Shown: in pieces, positions 24,701 to 35,899 of the stretch
Layout of the letters: each line of letters starts with the position of its first letter
Position numbering within the stretch: the stretch's first letter is position 1
Assembly (NCBI GenBank): GCA_013407085.1
Contig: JACCGJ010000352.1
Span: forward strand, 1 to 64,000
Source: Atriophallophorus winterbourni
Taxonomy: Eukaryota; Platyhelminthes; Trematoda; Plagiorchiida; Microphallidae
Length of the DNA: 64,000 nt
Direction of reading: 5' to 3'
Notes under the pieces: model-generated
Database searches by the model: none
Told to the model about the DNA's origin: nothing
What the model saw: only the letters and a program-made list of their open reading frames with translations
Program-made: the position numbers and the translations under genes

Positions 24701-27700
24701 ATTTGATCTAGATATATTTCACGAGTTCTGCAATCACAATGGTATTTGAACAGAAACCAGTAAATGGCTTGTCAAACGTTCTATTATCGCTTATTGTAGT
24801 TTTACATTATGAGCGAGTTATGTTGTTCAGATGCACGAAATTTAGAGTAAAATCTTTGAAACAATTAATAGATGTTAATCGCAAGCTAAACTATGGACAT
24901 GTGAAGCAGTAAACATGAACTTACTTATACATTGACGATCAGTATCAGCTGTATGTGAGAAAAAATGATTAAGATAACCGAATAACCGATAAGATTCTAT
25001 AAATATTTGTTAATGCAAATTACCCGCTTTTTGTTGTCGTACGCTTTCTATAAAACAGTCCATCATCTGGTCACCTTTTTCCGTTCCGCATTTGTGTGGC
25101 TGTAACGGCGAATCTGTTGGTAATGATTTCAGTTTAATTTCTTCTACTTTCGGTATCAACTGATTTTCTTTTTTTGTAATCCCTGCAATGTATCGCATCA
25201 CAATTAACACACAAAATTCATTATGTGAAGAATCCAAATTTGTTTTATTTATATGCAATAAATGTACATGGAATACGGACAATAAACTTTAGGTTTGAAT
25301 TTCCTTTATTCTGGCACGCTAAATATTTTTAAAATTTTGACTATAACATTTTACTGCCCTCGAAATAGCAAACATTGGATTATTGAGTCCTATTGGCAAG
25401 AAGTCAAGTCTGTACAGATGCGACTTAAATTCACAATCTGAGCTTCAAAAATTGTATCTATTTTTGCAATATCTATGTTTGCCATGAAACAATTACCTCT
25501 TAATATGTTTTTTTTCATTCATTACAAACTGTTAGGCTCTTGTAGTGACATCATAATCTATTATGATCCACACATTCAGTGTTAGTCCCATTGTATTTAT
25601 CATGACCTTCATGTCAAGCTTAACCTTCTCGAAAGAACATTGCACATTTGTCGCGAGGCTTTCTAAGATAATGATATTTTTATTACTGAAAGACTCAGCA
25701 TGGTCATGTGTTTTGTGTTTTGTGTGCAAAATAAATGAAAGATACACATCGGCCAAAAATGTGTTGCTCACATTCTCAGCACGTAGAAACTCCAACCGGT
25801 TTCTGGCTGTTTACCGTCATGAGGGAGAGAACATGAAATTTGTCCCGAGAAATAAATTCGTATATTAATAGGGTATGTAAAGATTTCAAAGAATTATCGT
25901 GTAAGAGGTGACGATATGTATAGAAAAAGATGAGTGTGGGAGCTTTGCACAGCTGGGGTGCAATAAATCAGGCAAACTCAAACGTCGTTTTTAGATCGAG
26001 CTCACAAATTAATCGGAGATAACCGGGAAAGGTCACAACGCGATAGGTTTGCCCGATGAAATCATCACCAATAAGCAACATGACACAATTTAATTCGAGT
26101 TTCAATTTTAACATGAACTGTTTAAAAACTCACGCTTTGGTTGTTTTATTTCATCACCACAGATGACCTGTGCGGAAGTTTCGTAAACGTCTGAAGGATA
26201 AAATAATTCATATCAATTTGCTTATTTCTGCTGTCTCAGATACTGTTAAGACTTGATTTCTATCAGAGACGGCAATCTGATGAGAAAATTTTATTCGATT
26301 TCAGCAAACAAAAACTAAATTATAATCCCAACAACAGAGAATTTATATAGTAATCGTGTTATTTCCCACCAACTTCAACATCTTAAATTCAAGCAAATAG
26401 TTTGAAAGTGCACCTAAATTGCCGAGTTTCACTTTATTCCTTTATTCTTGTCTTTTTTCTACGAAATGCTGCTAGAACATTTAGATTGGTAAAATCGAAT
26501 AGCTGTGGGATCAACGCATGTTCTCGGTGACATCTGGACGGTGTTGACCATGAATGTACGACACTTGCGCCAGATAATTTATTACTGAAAACTGTTTTAC
26601 TTAAACCATAGTTCGTCATAAGAAAATCCTTGACAGGATTTATCAGCGTGCGACTAAATTGGTCTCGTGTTATACAAATGCGTCTATCCCACAGCCAATA
26701 AGAAACACGAGTCCCTAAAATCTTACGCAACGACTCAAATTGAGTGACCTTATGTGGGAATTCAAAATTATTTACACCGAAAATCATCCGCTGAAAAAAT
26801 TTAATGAAGTCCAACGATCGTACTAGAACACCCGAACACTCAAAAGATTTGACCATGATTCATTCGAAATTGGATACTCGCCATGTTGGTTAGAATTTGT
26901 TTCACTTGAAAGGCATTGCCAAAAGAAATCATACGCTCGGAATCGGTTGAGATTTTCACTTCAAAGGTCGATTAACCATACGTTATGTGACCGTCCTGAT
27001 TATGTTTTTTTACTTCATGTGCCTCGTCATCCTGTGGTTTTATTTACCTGAATGCTTTATCTACCATAAAATGTTATGAGATTTCAACATTCTTCTCCCC
27101 AATTACCTCTCAAGCAAGCGGCCAAGCTCAACTGCTTGTAAACTCGTAGAGTTAATACCAACAGTTTTCACATTTCTGTGGCTGACGTCTATATTACGGC
27201 CTACCCAATGGTGGTCATCATTATTCCAACATTTAAAATTGTAGACCCTTTGAAATATGACCGGTTCCGATTCTACATACACATGGCCGAGCCAACACAG
27301 GTTCTGATGTCGTTGTATAGTGAACAAACTCTGTATACCGGCTTTAAAGAGCACTTATGGGTTTGTAACCTTATCTATCCACGTTATTCAAGATGCGACG
27401 GATATTTTATAAATGGAACGTATCCAGCTTTCTTAAATATCCGGCATGCATTGTCCAGGGTTTACTGTTATAGAGTACATCAATTAGTACACAGGTGCTG
27501 CATTCCATGATTATTTTATTTCATTTAGTTAGAGGTATTTCCAGATATTGGAGTTTCGAAGGGAGGAGATTGCAGTGGCCCAGCTCATCCGTTTATCATT
27601 CGCAATGTTTGGCGAGAGATTATTAGTAACTTTTGCTTTGAGTTATGCCAATTGCTTTTCTGCTTCAATGTAGTGGCTCACAATATGTATGATGCGAAAT

Positions 27701-28754
27701 GATACAGTACATTGACCAAAAAATTTAGTCTTTTCATGCAGAATGCTAGCCTTCGAATGCCGACGAAACGCAGTCCATTAAAGACAAGGGCTACCCTTGG
27801 GAGTGAGCAATCATGAATGAGTCATCCACAACCTGCTAGTCATCCTTGATTGACACCTTAGTTCTACTTAAAAGGTTCTGAACGTCAACCTGTAAATTCG
27901 ACTGTACTTTCTATGCAATATTGGTACTGCATATCAAATTAATGCGAAATTGGAGGGCAGCTTATATGATCGAGCATTTTGATGAGGCCCTGCTCGCTAA
28001 CTTAGCTGAAAGGCTTTATTAAATTAAATAAAAACAGCGTACACATGCATGTGATGTTTCCAATAATGTAACAATTCTGCAAACACAGTACCGAAGACAT
28101 TTAGAACGAATACACCTCGGTATTTGTTGTATATCACCCTTATCCTTAAGTAGCATGACTATCTCGGTGTCGTGCAAATCTTGAAGTACAGACTTGTTCA
28201 GTGAGCACTGAACAAAATATCCATTAACCGGTTTTATTTAGGCTGTCCTAAAATCTTCCTATCATGCTATATACTCGAAAAGAAACTCAGATTAATTTTT
28301 CTAAATTTGGTAACAGAAACGGTAGGTAATTTAAAAATCATGACTCAAAATGTAAGTCACTTTAACCATTTCGCTAAGTATAAGTTTCATGGTATATCGT
28401 CTTACTGATATCCGATAATTATTTTGGACAGAGAGTGATCATCATGAGCCAAATCAACGCAGGATATAAAACATTTCATTTCATGTAAAATGTAAAATAA
28501 TGCTCAGTAAACAAACCTGTGATTTGAAATGAATATATTTGGTTCTGGCATTTTTCCTTGCAATGAGTTTTAAACAGATTTGCCACTCCGATTCGTCTGT
28601 CAGCTTCAAACAAGCCTGGGTATACCTCACACAGTTTGATGGAATCTAGGAATATTGTCGAGGATGCAAATAGTTTTGCATTCTTTTCACTGAAATGATC
28701 GGTCTTGACTTTGAGGATCGCAGGAATTTTGAGCGTTTCCAACACTGAATGAAT
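18775..28754 (-). CDS. Unrecognised multi-exon gene, 3' part with a 24-nt micro-exon (incomplete model)
   Basis: Exons are inferred from splice signals and phase. Exon 28754-28517 (HSVLETLKIPAILKVKTDHF, then LCEVYPGLFEADRRIGVANL) ends with one base of a codon. It joins exon 25182-25024 (VEEIKLKSLPTDSPL, then DQMMDCFIESVRQQKA), then a 24-base exon 24948-24925 with acceptor TTCTCACATACAG and donor GTAAGT. After a gap come a possible 37-base exon 19502-19466 (donor GTGAGC) and terminal exon 19071-18775 (HTPHQIISLLYAKLKLH, SHIRDPNLDVRS, stop). At least one exon between 24925 and 19502 is missing from this model. No domain is recognised; the C-terminal part is basic with a hydrophobic LLKNGLIDPFFFLQ segment. 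Introns carry a LINE ORF1 and family A repeats. That all exons belong to one gene is inference. Confidence 0.45.
19718..20012. repeat. Tandem duplication of a ~146-bp unit
   Basis: The block beginning AATCATAATCTTTCCATTC at 19718 recurs at 19864 with no difference seen by eye. Both units end GGCGTGGACTGACAAAT. No known repeat family was recognised in it. Confidence 0.85.
20367..20820 (+). mobile_element. LINE ORF1 fragment with PHD-like finger (CR1-like)
   Basis: The frame 20367-20675 encodes a cysteine-rich finger: CKQCKLCQNL, then VKCYLCSIAIHANC, then YYICNPC. The Cys/His spacing resembles a PHD finger, as found in ORF1 of some CR1-type LINEs. After a stop, the region continues with a coiled-coil-like stretch (VENLKRLKNTLVSFQSDV) to about 20815. 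No endonuclease or reverse transcriptase follows, so it is a truncated copy. Confidence 0.65.
21265..21345 (+). repeat. Penelope-tail (family C) with hammerhead-like core
   Basis: It reads TTCGTACCGACACTC, CUGACGA (21291-21297), a partly paired stem GCUUUUG/CAGAAUC, GAAA (21317-21320) and CGCUACC. Stem I is weak, so activity is unlikely. Confidence 0.6.
22241..22640 (+). repeat. Family A hammerhead repeat, about 1.7 tandem units of 235 bp
   Basis: The spacer GGGTTTAACCCCATTAAACA at 22297 recurs at 22532, a 235-base period, and the following GTCGGTCGTACCAG and TTATCCAACAGTG blocks also recur. One intact ribozyme lies between the two spacers. The architecture is a tandem of small hammerhead units, as in retrozymes. 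Confidence 0.85.
22441..22482 (+). ncRNA. Hammerhead ribozyme, family A, intact core
   Basis: All core residues are present: CUGAUGA (22447-22453), stem II GUG/CAC closing G-C, GAAA (22467-22470), palindromic stem III ACCGGU, and cleavage after C22476. Stem I is six pairs, CCCUAC (22441-22446) with GUGGGG (22477-22482). This is the best-preserved family A ribozyme in the window. It is type I with a minimal stem III, so dimer folding is expected. Confidence 0.85.
23488..23610 (+). repeat. Family A repeat, spacer part only
   Basis: It is nearly the same as 22525-22640 (GGGTTTAACCCCATTAAACA through TTGTTTATCTCAACATT) but has no ribozyme. Confidence 0.85.
23929..24303 (+). CDS. Possible plus-strand exons, unrecognised
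   Basis: A segment 23929-24032 between an acceptor (ATTTACAG) and a donor (GG|GTGATC) reads FLVLRTDSALKVFTLTTPEI in one frame, and reads open in a second frame. A second segment 24151-24303 (acceptor TTTTTGCAG, donor CAG|GTCATC) reads IYSLARACYPHLIPNDTSAH onward. Phases between the two do not join simply in the most protein-like frames. The region lies opposite an intron of the minus-strand gene. Weak candidate, possibly not coding. Confidence 0.25.
25790..25840 (-). repeat. Family B hammerhead fragment, degenerate
   Basis: The minus strand reads CUCAUGA (G5 changed), CGGUAAACAGCCA, GAAA, CCGGUUGG. The core is broken at one invariant position. Confidence 0.6.
26434..26856 (-). mobile_element. 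Degenerate LINE reverse transcriptase C-terminus
   Basis: The 140-residue frame ends in CHREHALIPQLFDFTNLNVL followed by AAFRRKK. This resembles the RT C-terminal module (RxxALIPRVxDxWNxLP ... FRRxL) of non-LTR elements. Upstream QRMIFGVNNFEFPHKVTQFE resembles the preceding QRRATKLI..L.Y..RL block. Identification is by pattern only. Confidence 0.45.
27103..27510 (-). mobile_element. LINE reverse transcriptase 3' fragment (RTE-like), degenerate
   Basis: Minus-strand pieces read VLYNSKPWTMHAGYLRKLDT, then RILNNVDR, then FTIQRHQNLCWLGHVYVES. They follow the order of the LLYGSETW...RWLGHVLRM region also seen at 8391-8825. Several stops and frame changes are present. Confidence 0.55.
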
Positions 28755-28904
28755 CTGGTGAATGTTCAAATAATCAGAACGAATTTAAGTTGGGGTACTG
28801 AGCACACAATTTTGGAAATGCATTAAACAATGTTCTTCCATAATATGTAATAACTTAGGTGTCAAATTTTCCCAAGAGTGATTTCGGACTTAAAACTGAG
28901 TTCA

Positions 28905-29410
28905 TCATTTATCCCTAACGGATGAGTCAAAGCAACTCGAAAGCGGTCACTGTGGTGTGCGATGAAAATAGAGCTTTTATGCACAAAGTTCCGCATTTGC
29001 ATAAATTTCCATTATGCACGAAATCCATGACCGGTTTTGTGATGCTTACACTCATCAGATAGGGACAGTATTAACAGGATCCGCATGCAGTGTAACATTA
29101 GAGGAATGGTAAAAAATTGTTAAACTTGTAAAACACTGTAGAATAAGGTTGGAAGGAGCAACCTATTCAATCCCATGTGCCCAAACCAGTGCCATACAAG
29201 CGCAGTTTATTTATATTCCTACACTGGTTCATGACACGCGGATTCTGATCGTAATGTCCCTACCAGTACACAACCGTTCTTCGAGTTTGTGTGATGAAAT
29301 TGCGTGAATATGAGGATTTTTGTTCATTATCATGGTTAAACTCCATCTACTTGTGTTTGGGCACATTGAACCGATTCGTCTTGTCATCATTATCTAACAT
29401 TTTATGCTCC
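28905..29410. repeat. Cluster of three degenerate family A repeats in mixed orientation
   Basis: A forward remnant (CGGAUGAGUCAAAGCAACUC, GAAA, GCGGUC) lies near 28918. A reverse copy at 29020-29190 has CUGAUGAGUGUAAGCAUCAC on the minus strand, but GAAA is altered to AAAA. A forward copy at 29195-29410 has a decayed core and a recognisable spacer (GTTTGGGCACATTGAACC). Confidence 0.65.
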
Positions 29411-30699
29411 ATATACCTAGTCGTGCTGTGATTTTGTTAAGCTTATTATTTTCCACCATAAATCTTTCTGAGTTCTGAGAATTACTCAATGTGTCGTTTA
29501 AATTCACCGCGAGTGTAGTGAATGTAAATGAACGTTTTGTGCGTGAACACTACGATGTACACATCCGTAAGTACTAGCAAGTGAGCCACATAGAAATTAT
29601 TGAAATCAAACGATTACTGCATCGGGACAAAACAAATCGACACATTTTCATAACCCTTTGACTGATTTGGTATTTCTCAAGGAATTGTCTTCGTCCTTGT
29701 TTACAGTGATATAATCTATCGAAGATAAAAACTCGTCCATAATTTAGTAACCTAAATTTTCGAACGCTGCATATGCGTACGATAGCATTTTGAAACAAAA
29801 CGAAGTGACTGAATTATATTGTGATCCATTATATTTATTCTTACGTTTGTAGCGTTTGGAATAGGTTAATGATTACGAGGAGAGGTATGCATCACGGAAT
29901 TCACGTGCAATAAATCACAATCGAGATCAATATATCTTTCGTCAAAATTTAGTTTCTTATCATATGGGTTGTAGAGAAAATTATTATCTACATATAATTT
30001 AAAGGGGGTATGAGTCATTAAGTGATAATTGCAAGCTGTGTGTAGCCTACATTTTTACCATTATTCATAGTTTATTTTTTTTAAATTGACACTTACTTTT
30101 GTGGACACTCGGATTTGTAGTTTCCTGTACGGTTCACTCTCTTTTTCAGGTAAACTTTGTACACTCATCTGTGTATCACTTTCTACTAAAATACCTGGAA
30201 TTTAAACAAAACTTGTATTTATAATTTCAGACCGCAAGACTATGTTATTTCATTCAAAAATGAGAATAAGCGAAAATATATTACCTTAACACCTTCAACG
30301 CCCTGATAAACTATTACATGCACTTGAATATGATATGGTTCTAGTGAAGTATATGATTGGTATCTATCAATCGCTGGTAGCTTAACGGATTGGATTGTGA
30401 AGTCTTGCAAAATTCCTTTTCGATAAGCTGACTAAAACAAATTGATTTGATCTGATCTCAACAGAACACGGCGTCAGCTGAACAAAAATATCTTATATAC
30501 GGAAAAGTGAGAATCCGTGCTTACAAACGGAAGCAGCTCCGAACACGGCACCAATTCTAGTCAAAAATGCCCCTGTTATCAATATGAAACCCTACAAACC
30601 GTTGTTTATTATGTATGGTGGTGGTCACATCCTCATAACTTTATCCTACGATTATTTTTAAGCTAAACGCTGTTTAGACCATTACAACGTTGAATCACT

Positions 30700-30830
30700 T
30701 CAAATCACATCACTACCGGTTTCTGGCTCTTTGCCGTCATCAGGTGGAGACAGTAAGATCAGGTTTAGAGAGCCTTGAAACAGTGGAAAAGCGGTAAACA
30801 AAGTTAAACTTGTATGCCACTGTTATATAG
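30700..30830 (-). repeat. Family B hammerhead repeat
   Basis: The reverse-strand element extends from the ribozyme through ACTGTTTCAAGG, a 'GTAAACAAAGTTAAACTTGT' block and ATGCCACTGTT. It matches 35685-35815 and 53505-53640. Confidence 0.75.
30711..30746 (-). ncRNA. Hammerhead ribozyme, family B
   Basis: The minus strand has CUGAUGA (30743-30737), stem II CGGCAAAGAGCCA, GAAA (30723-30720), palindromic ACCGGU and cleavage after A (30714). Stem I is only three certain pairs (CAC with GUG). A C-A mismatch closes stem II, so activity is uncertain. Confidence 0.5.
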
Positions 30831-31389
30831 GGTTCTTAAAAGAACCACGATGTTCAAATACAGAATCTCAAGTGATTCCTGGCCAAGCGTTCGAGGCGCA
30901 TATAAAAGATGTTTATTATGTTTAAAAATTGCAATAAATTCAAAATTGTAACCAAAGGTTACTCTTAATAGCTTTCATATCGAGTCCACCACAAAATATT
31001 TCATCAAGATAAACATTTAGCTGGTGACATTTTGTTCACCATAGTAAGTGGAAAATGGCAAGCAGCGACACGTGCTCTATGCACGGCACATTTGAAAAAA
31101 TAGCGCATGTTAATCAACATTCAATATTCATTGGCTAGCTGCTGATAGAAAAATTCAAAAAGAAATTTTACCCGCAATCAAGAACACGAATATACTTATA
31201 CGTTTTAAAACAAGCGTCCCAACTTAATGCATAGTAAAGTTATTTAGGAATATTCATCTTTCATTTAAGGCTGTACTTCAAAATTCAAGATTCAAGATTT
31301 ATGATTAAAAAGCTATTAAATTTACAATAACCATACAGTCGAACTATAAGTATATATATATATATATGTTTGTAAATAAAATCAAAATC

Positions 31390-34300
31390 AATGGGACGAA
31401 GATAGTTTATCAATAGCAGTCGGGACAAAATTTGTATTAGGTCTCATATAATCGTTAAGTTTCGATTTGAATATAGATAAACGGTTTGAGCTTACCAAAT
31501 CGGCAGGTAGGGAATTTCAAAGAAAGCAAACACGCACCAAATAAAAATACCTGAAGCAGTTCCTTTCAAAGTGTGGTATTTACAACTTGCTACCATGACC
31601 ACGGCTGTTGCTGGAAGTTCGAAGGTGGAATAATATGTCCAGGGTGTTAGAAACAGTATTAAGTATTTTGTATGCGAGGATGAGATCACCTCGCATTCTC
31701 CTTTATGCAAGTGTTCTCAGCTCTAGTCGTCTGAGTCGCTCGGCAAATGGCGTATTTCCGAGTCTATTAACCAGCTTAGAGGCTCTCTGATATATACGAT
31801 CCAGAAGTAAAATGTCATTTTAGAGCAATTGAGTCCAGGCTCGTGCAGAAAAGTCTAGAATCGGGTGTATATATGTGTTCATCTTGAGAGGAAATCACCC
31901 CAGGGAAAATTTCCAATTATCTGCCGTAACATACCGAGCAGCTGAGATGCGTTTTTGTAACCGGCTTCGCATTGTAGACCATTTTACAAACTACCGCATA
32001 TACATACACCCAGGTCCTTTTCTTCTTCGGTGCAATCAAGGTTTTTGTCGCCGAGCTTGTATGGATAGGAAAAGCCAAGGTCACGACGTTCTTAATGATC
32101 TTCGACTTCTCTCATAATCAATGGCAGTTGATTTTCGGACGACCAGTTGTACAACGCATTCAAATCGTTTTGTAGCAAAATACAATCATCAGCATTGCTG
32201 ATTCGCCTCCATACTTTTATATCGTCAGCAAACAGAACATTCTATCATTTGGTACGGGCAAATCGTTCATATAGATAGGGAACAGTATTGGTCTAAGCAC
32301 TAATCTCGTGGAACACCGCTAGTGACATCGATTTTCTTCGATAATAGGCGGTCCACACGAACTCTGATGTGTTGGTTTGCTGAGGTAATCACGTATCAAT
32401 TCATATAGTCTTCCAAAAATAGGGTTTTTCTTTTGTTTGTTCAAGAATAAATTATGATCAACTGTGTCGAAAGTTTTAGAAATGTCCAGGTAGCGCGTAT
32501 GAATACAGTCCACCGCATCCACAACCCTCGTCCAATCGTCTAAGCTAGTAAGCAAATTTGTTAGATTAGAGCGATTTCTGCGAAATCCGTGTTGGGCAAC
32601 TGTCAAAAGTTCGTTCGTTTCCAGATGTTGCACTATTTTGCGGTTATTATTCGCTCAACAACTTTTGATACCGAAGAGAGCAATGTCACCAATTTGTAAT
32701 TTTTAACTTCAAAACAGCAACTACCTTTGTAAATGAGTGTTATTTGTCCCAGTTTCCGGTATTTGGCACCACACCAGCTTGGAGCAAATTATTGAACATG
32801 TAGAATAGATGTTAAGAGAGCTTCGCATGGCAGGTTTTGAGCAGCTTTGGAGTTATTTCGTCTGGTCCTGGAGATTTCTTTACGTTTAATTTTTGTAAGT
32901 GCTGCGCTAGCACCTTCGGAGTAATCAAAACTTAAATCAAGGTCGGGTGGTCAAGTTGAATGATTTGTTCCTCATCAGGCTCCGTGGATTTCGGCGTAAA
33001 AACTCTGGCATAAAAGTCTGTTAAGAGGTCAGTGTTAAACAAGGCTCACTGGAACTAATCTTACTGTCTCCACCTGATGATGACAAACAACCAGATACCG
33101 GTCACGGTGTTCAACTGCGGGGATTGTGAGCAACACATTACCTAGGTCAGTGGTATGTTTAATGGATTCAGTGAAGCCAGGCGAAATACTTAGAGCAAAG
33201 ACTCCTGGTTTTAGTATTCGTTATATCGTTTACGAGTCTGTATAAGCGCTTTGGATTCTAGTGCATCTGAGAAATCAATTGCGATTGAAAAGCTTATTTA
33301 TCATCTCGAATTAGACTGATAACTTTGTTTCGCAGTCGTTTAAATTGCGCCCAAGTATCCGTGGCGTTGCTAGACTCGTGAAACTCTCATGCTATTGCCC
33401 TTTGTTTCATCCACTTTTTAGTCCTTCTTCGTAAAATAAATTTATTACGTTGAGAAATTTTCTACAAAACGAGCATTGAAGGTTCCTCCGATATAGATTT
33501 CAGGTGCGGTAAGTGTTAGCGTCAATTACTATCCTTATCGAAGCAATACAGTTGTGCGAAACTCGTGCTTTGTAACTCGACACACAGAGCACGGTATTTC
33601 ACCCTTCTGACGAATTTCGTTCCGTCACTGTTGCGCCTAGCGCTACAAACGTTTTCGAATTCTAGGACAGCGTAATCGCTTCGTCCGATTGGCGTTTTAT
33701 AAACGATATTCTCGACAGCTGTGGGATCTGATGTAAGTATTAGGTCAAAGGTAGACGGCCGGTGTGATCCCCTCATATGAGTAAATCCAAAAACGTGGTA
33801 TTAAAGTGGAGCGTAATCAAAGACTGCTCGAAGTTCATATTCAATTGTCTCTGATGGGTTATCGTCCCGGCTATAGAGCTGATGAAATTTTAAATCCCCC
33901 ATTATCAATATTTGAGTATTGTACCACGTTGTTACATAGCACAAAACAGTAATATCTTTATTGTTTAGGGCGAGAGTTGCTGCTGGAGAACAATAGATCA
34001 CTTCAATAATGCATTGGTCTCCTGAAGTAAGAGTCAGGGAGCACCAAAGTGTGTCAATGAGATCAAGGGTCTGTTCGTTCATAGCTTTACAGATAAACGA
34101 TTGCTTGAATTACAGTACTGCTCCTCCGCCATCGCCTAACATAGAGACATGTTGGGCAAAGAGAGTTCATTATCAGACAATTAAGTATGAAACCACGTTT
34201 TAGTTATTGCAACTATGTCTGGCGCCCTTTCATTACAAATCTCGGACGTTTGATTAATTTGTTGATGAGGCTGTTTGCGTTTGTATAGATGCACTCAATC

Positions 34301-35517
34301 GTATTTTTCGGGAGAAATGACGAGGTGTAAACTGAAGTTATTCGCCCGATTTCTCTGGAGTCGGACTTAACATGATTTTGAGTTTGATCTCTCGTAGTCA
34401 CTAGTATCATAGGGGTGGTCGGATAGATTTGTTTTTGTTGATAGTGTTTCAGTGACAGAATCGGAAATTGTATCAGGTTCTCGATGCGGATCACGAACGA
34501 GTGCTGATCTAACGGCATTTGCGTAGTCTTGTACTTGGACGCTAGGATTAGTTAAGATAGCTTCCTTCGGTAACCTATGTTTCAAGGCTTTCCATGTGCG
34601 TTTTAGTCTATCGGCCATGATGCTGTTTAAAAAGATCACCTTCATTGGATTTGGACCAGTTCCATTGTACTTCTTAGTTCGTGGTAGATGGAAAATATCG
34701 ACCGTATCTTCATCGAGAATGTTTATAATTTCTGTCAGAAATCTACACTGCTTACGATCGTGGCTAGCGCGTTCGGGAATGGAAGAATCACCTATGATTT
34801 CCGGAACTCCAAGTAAAATTAGACTACGCATGGAACGGTTTCCACGTTCGGTGGTTTTGCCGCGTCTCTCGCACTATGGAATATCGGGGTAGACTCGACA
34901 TGGTGTTTCAGAGCTACTTCGTACCATGTATGCGTGTAGAAATATACTTTCGAAGTCCCATTTCATTGCTTACGGTTACTTTAGGCAATCGTCGCTTGTC
35001 GTGGTGTGGCGTATCACGATTTCTAATAAGTCGATTCAATGACTTTGTTGTAATATGATTTATTTTCGTATTTTTCACAGGCCTTAAGCTCGTGTTGATT
35101 CTGAGCCTCAAATAGTGAAGCATGGGGTTCTGGTATATTTGTAAATCTTACACTTAAGCTGTGGAACTGGGTGGCTGATCGATTGTTCGAAGTTTTCGTA
35201 GTTTTTCCACTCGTATTATTTTCAATAGCTATATATGCTTTGTTATCAGCGCCGGAAACGGAATGGCCTTGAGCTACGGTGGCCAATGATTTCAGTGTTT
35301 GTGCAGGGTTTACATGCTCGTCTGTTTGATATATGTCCTGGCGTCGGGAACTGACGTTGCTGGGTTTATTATCGTCCACTTTTCTTCATCTCGTTTTGTC
35401 AGAAATTGCTGTGTTATTCATACAAATACAACTGTTGTTTGTTGTTTTTTGAATACAGAGGACGCTGGTTTTATTCGAGTTTCTAGCAAGGAATCGAGTT
35501 TAAGTTCGATTTTTTAA
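31390..35517 (-). mobile_element. CR1-like LINE, nearly full-span but degenerate
   Basis: On the minus strand, ORF1 remnants are at 35379-34367. The start of an apurinic-type endonuclease is near 34280 (IYTNANSLINKL). Endonuclease core pieces follow: IEVIYCSPA and ILIMGDLKFH at 34080-33800, then FDLILTSDP and IGRSDYAVLEF at 33776-33620. The reverse transcriptase follows: SPGPDEITPKLLK, HGFRRNRSNLTNLLTSLDDW and YLDISKTFDTVDH at 32633-32319, with an intact FADD box near 32232-32221. The C-terminal module (ASKLVNRLGNTPFAERLRRL, then ADLVSSNRLSIFKSKLNDYM) ends near 31391. A TA microsatellite follows. Frameshifts and stops make it inactive. A family B element is inserted at 33035-33143. Confidence 0.85.
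33035..33143 (+). mobile_element. Family B hammerhead element inserted in the LINE, with 9-bp target repeats
   Basis: The 109-bp insert is flanked by AGGTCAGTG at 33026-33034 and 33144-33152. Removing it and one repeat restores a continuous LINE reading frame (KHTTDLLTDFYARVF on the minus strand). The insert carries a decayed ribozyme: CUGAUGA (33070-33076), GAUA instead of GAAA, then CCGGUC. This fixes the ends of a family B copy and shows that it transposes. Confidence 0.75.
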
Positions 35518-35684
35518 ACATGATTCAAGGTTGACTATTCGCAACTATAAGATCAGTCCTTGATTGATTGTTTCTACAGTTGCTGGGTCGCAGAGACCTC
35601 GTGAACTCTAAATGCATTCGGAGCAGATGAAGCAGAAATGTATATTGGAAAAATATCGACGTCTTTTGGTGCACACATCCTCAT

Positions 35685-35820
35685 CCATTACACACCACTA
35701 CCGGATTATGGCTGTTTGTCGCCATCAGTTGGAGAGAGTAAGATCAGGTTCAGTGAGCCTTGAAACAGTGGAAAATCAGTAAACAAAGTTGAACTTTTAT
35801 GCAACTGTAAGAACTCGATA
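35685..35820 (-). repeat. Family B hammerhead repeat, degenerate core
   Basis: The minus strand reads CUGAUGG, GACA, AACAGCC and AUAAUCCGGUAGUGGUGUG. GAAA and A9 are mutated. The downstream spacer matches 30740-30830. Confidence 0.7.
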
Positions 35821-35899
35821 TATCAGGGATATCTTTATCTTTTTGCAAAATTTTTCACTTTCTGAATTTGAATGGAAGCTTGTTTCGCTCTGACCAGCT

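Noticed and set aside
26434..26856. A 140-residue host gene exon
   Set aside because: Its C-terminal pattern fits a decayed LINE reverse transcriptase better than a host protein.
29574..29798. Start exon of the 28754-18775 gene (MDEFLSSIDYITV in one frame)
   Set aside because: The donor is weak and the phase does not match the exon at 28754.
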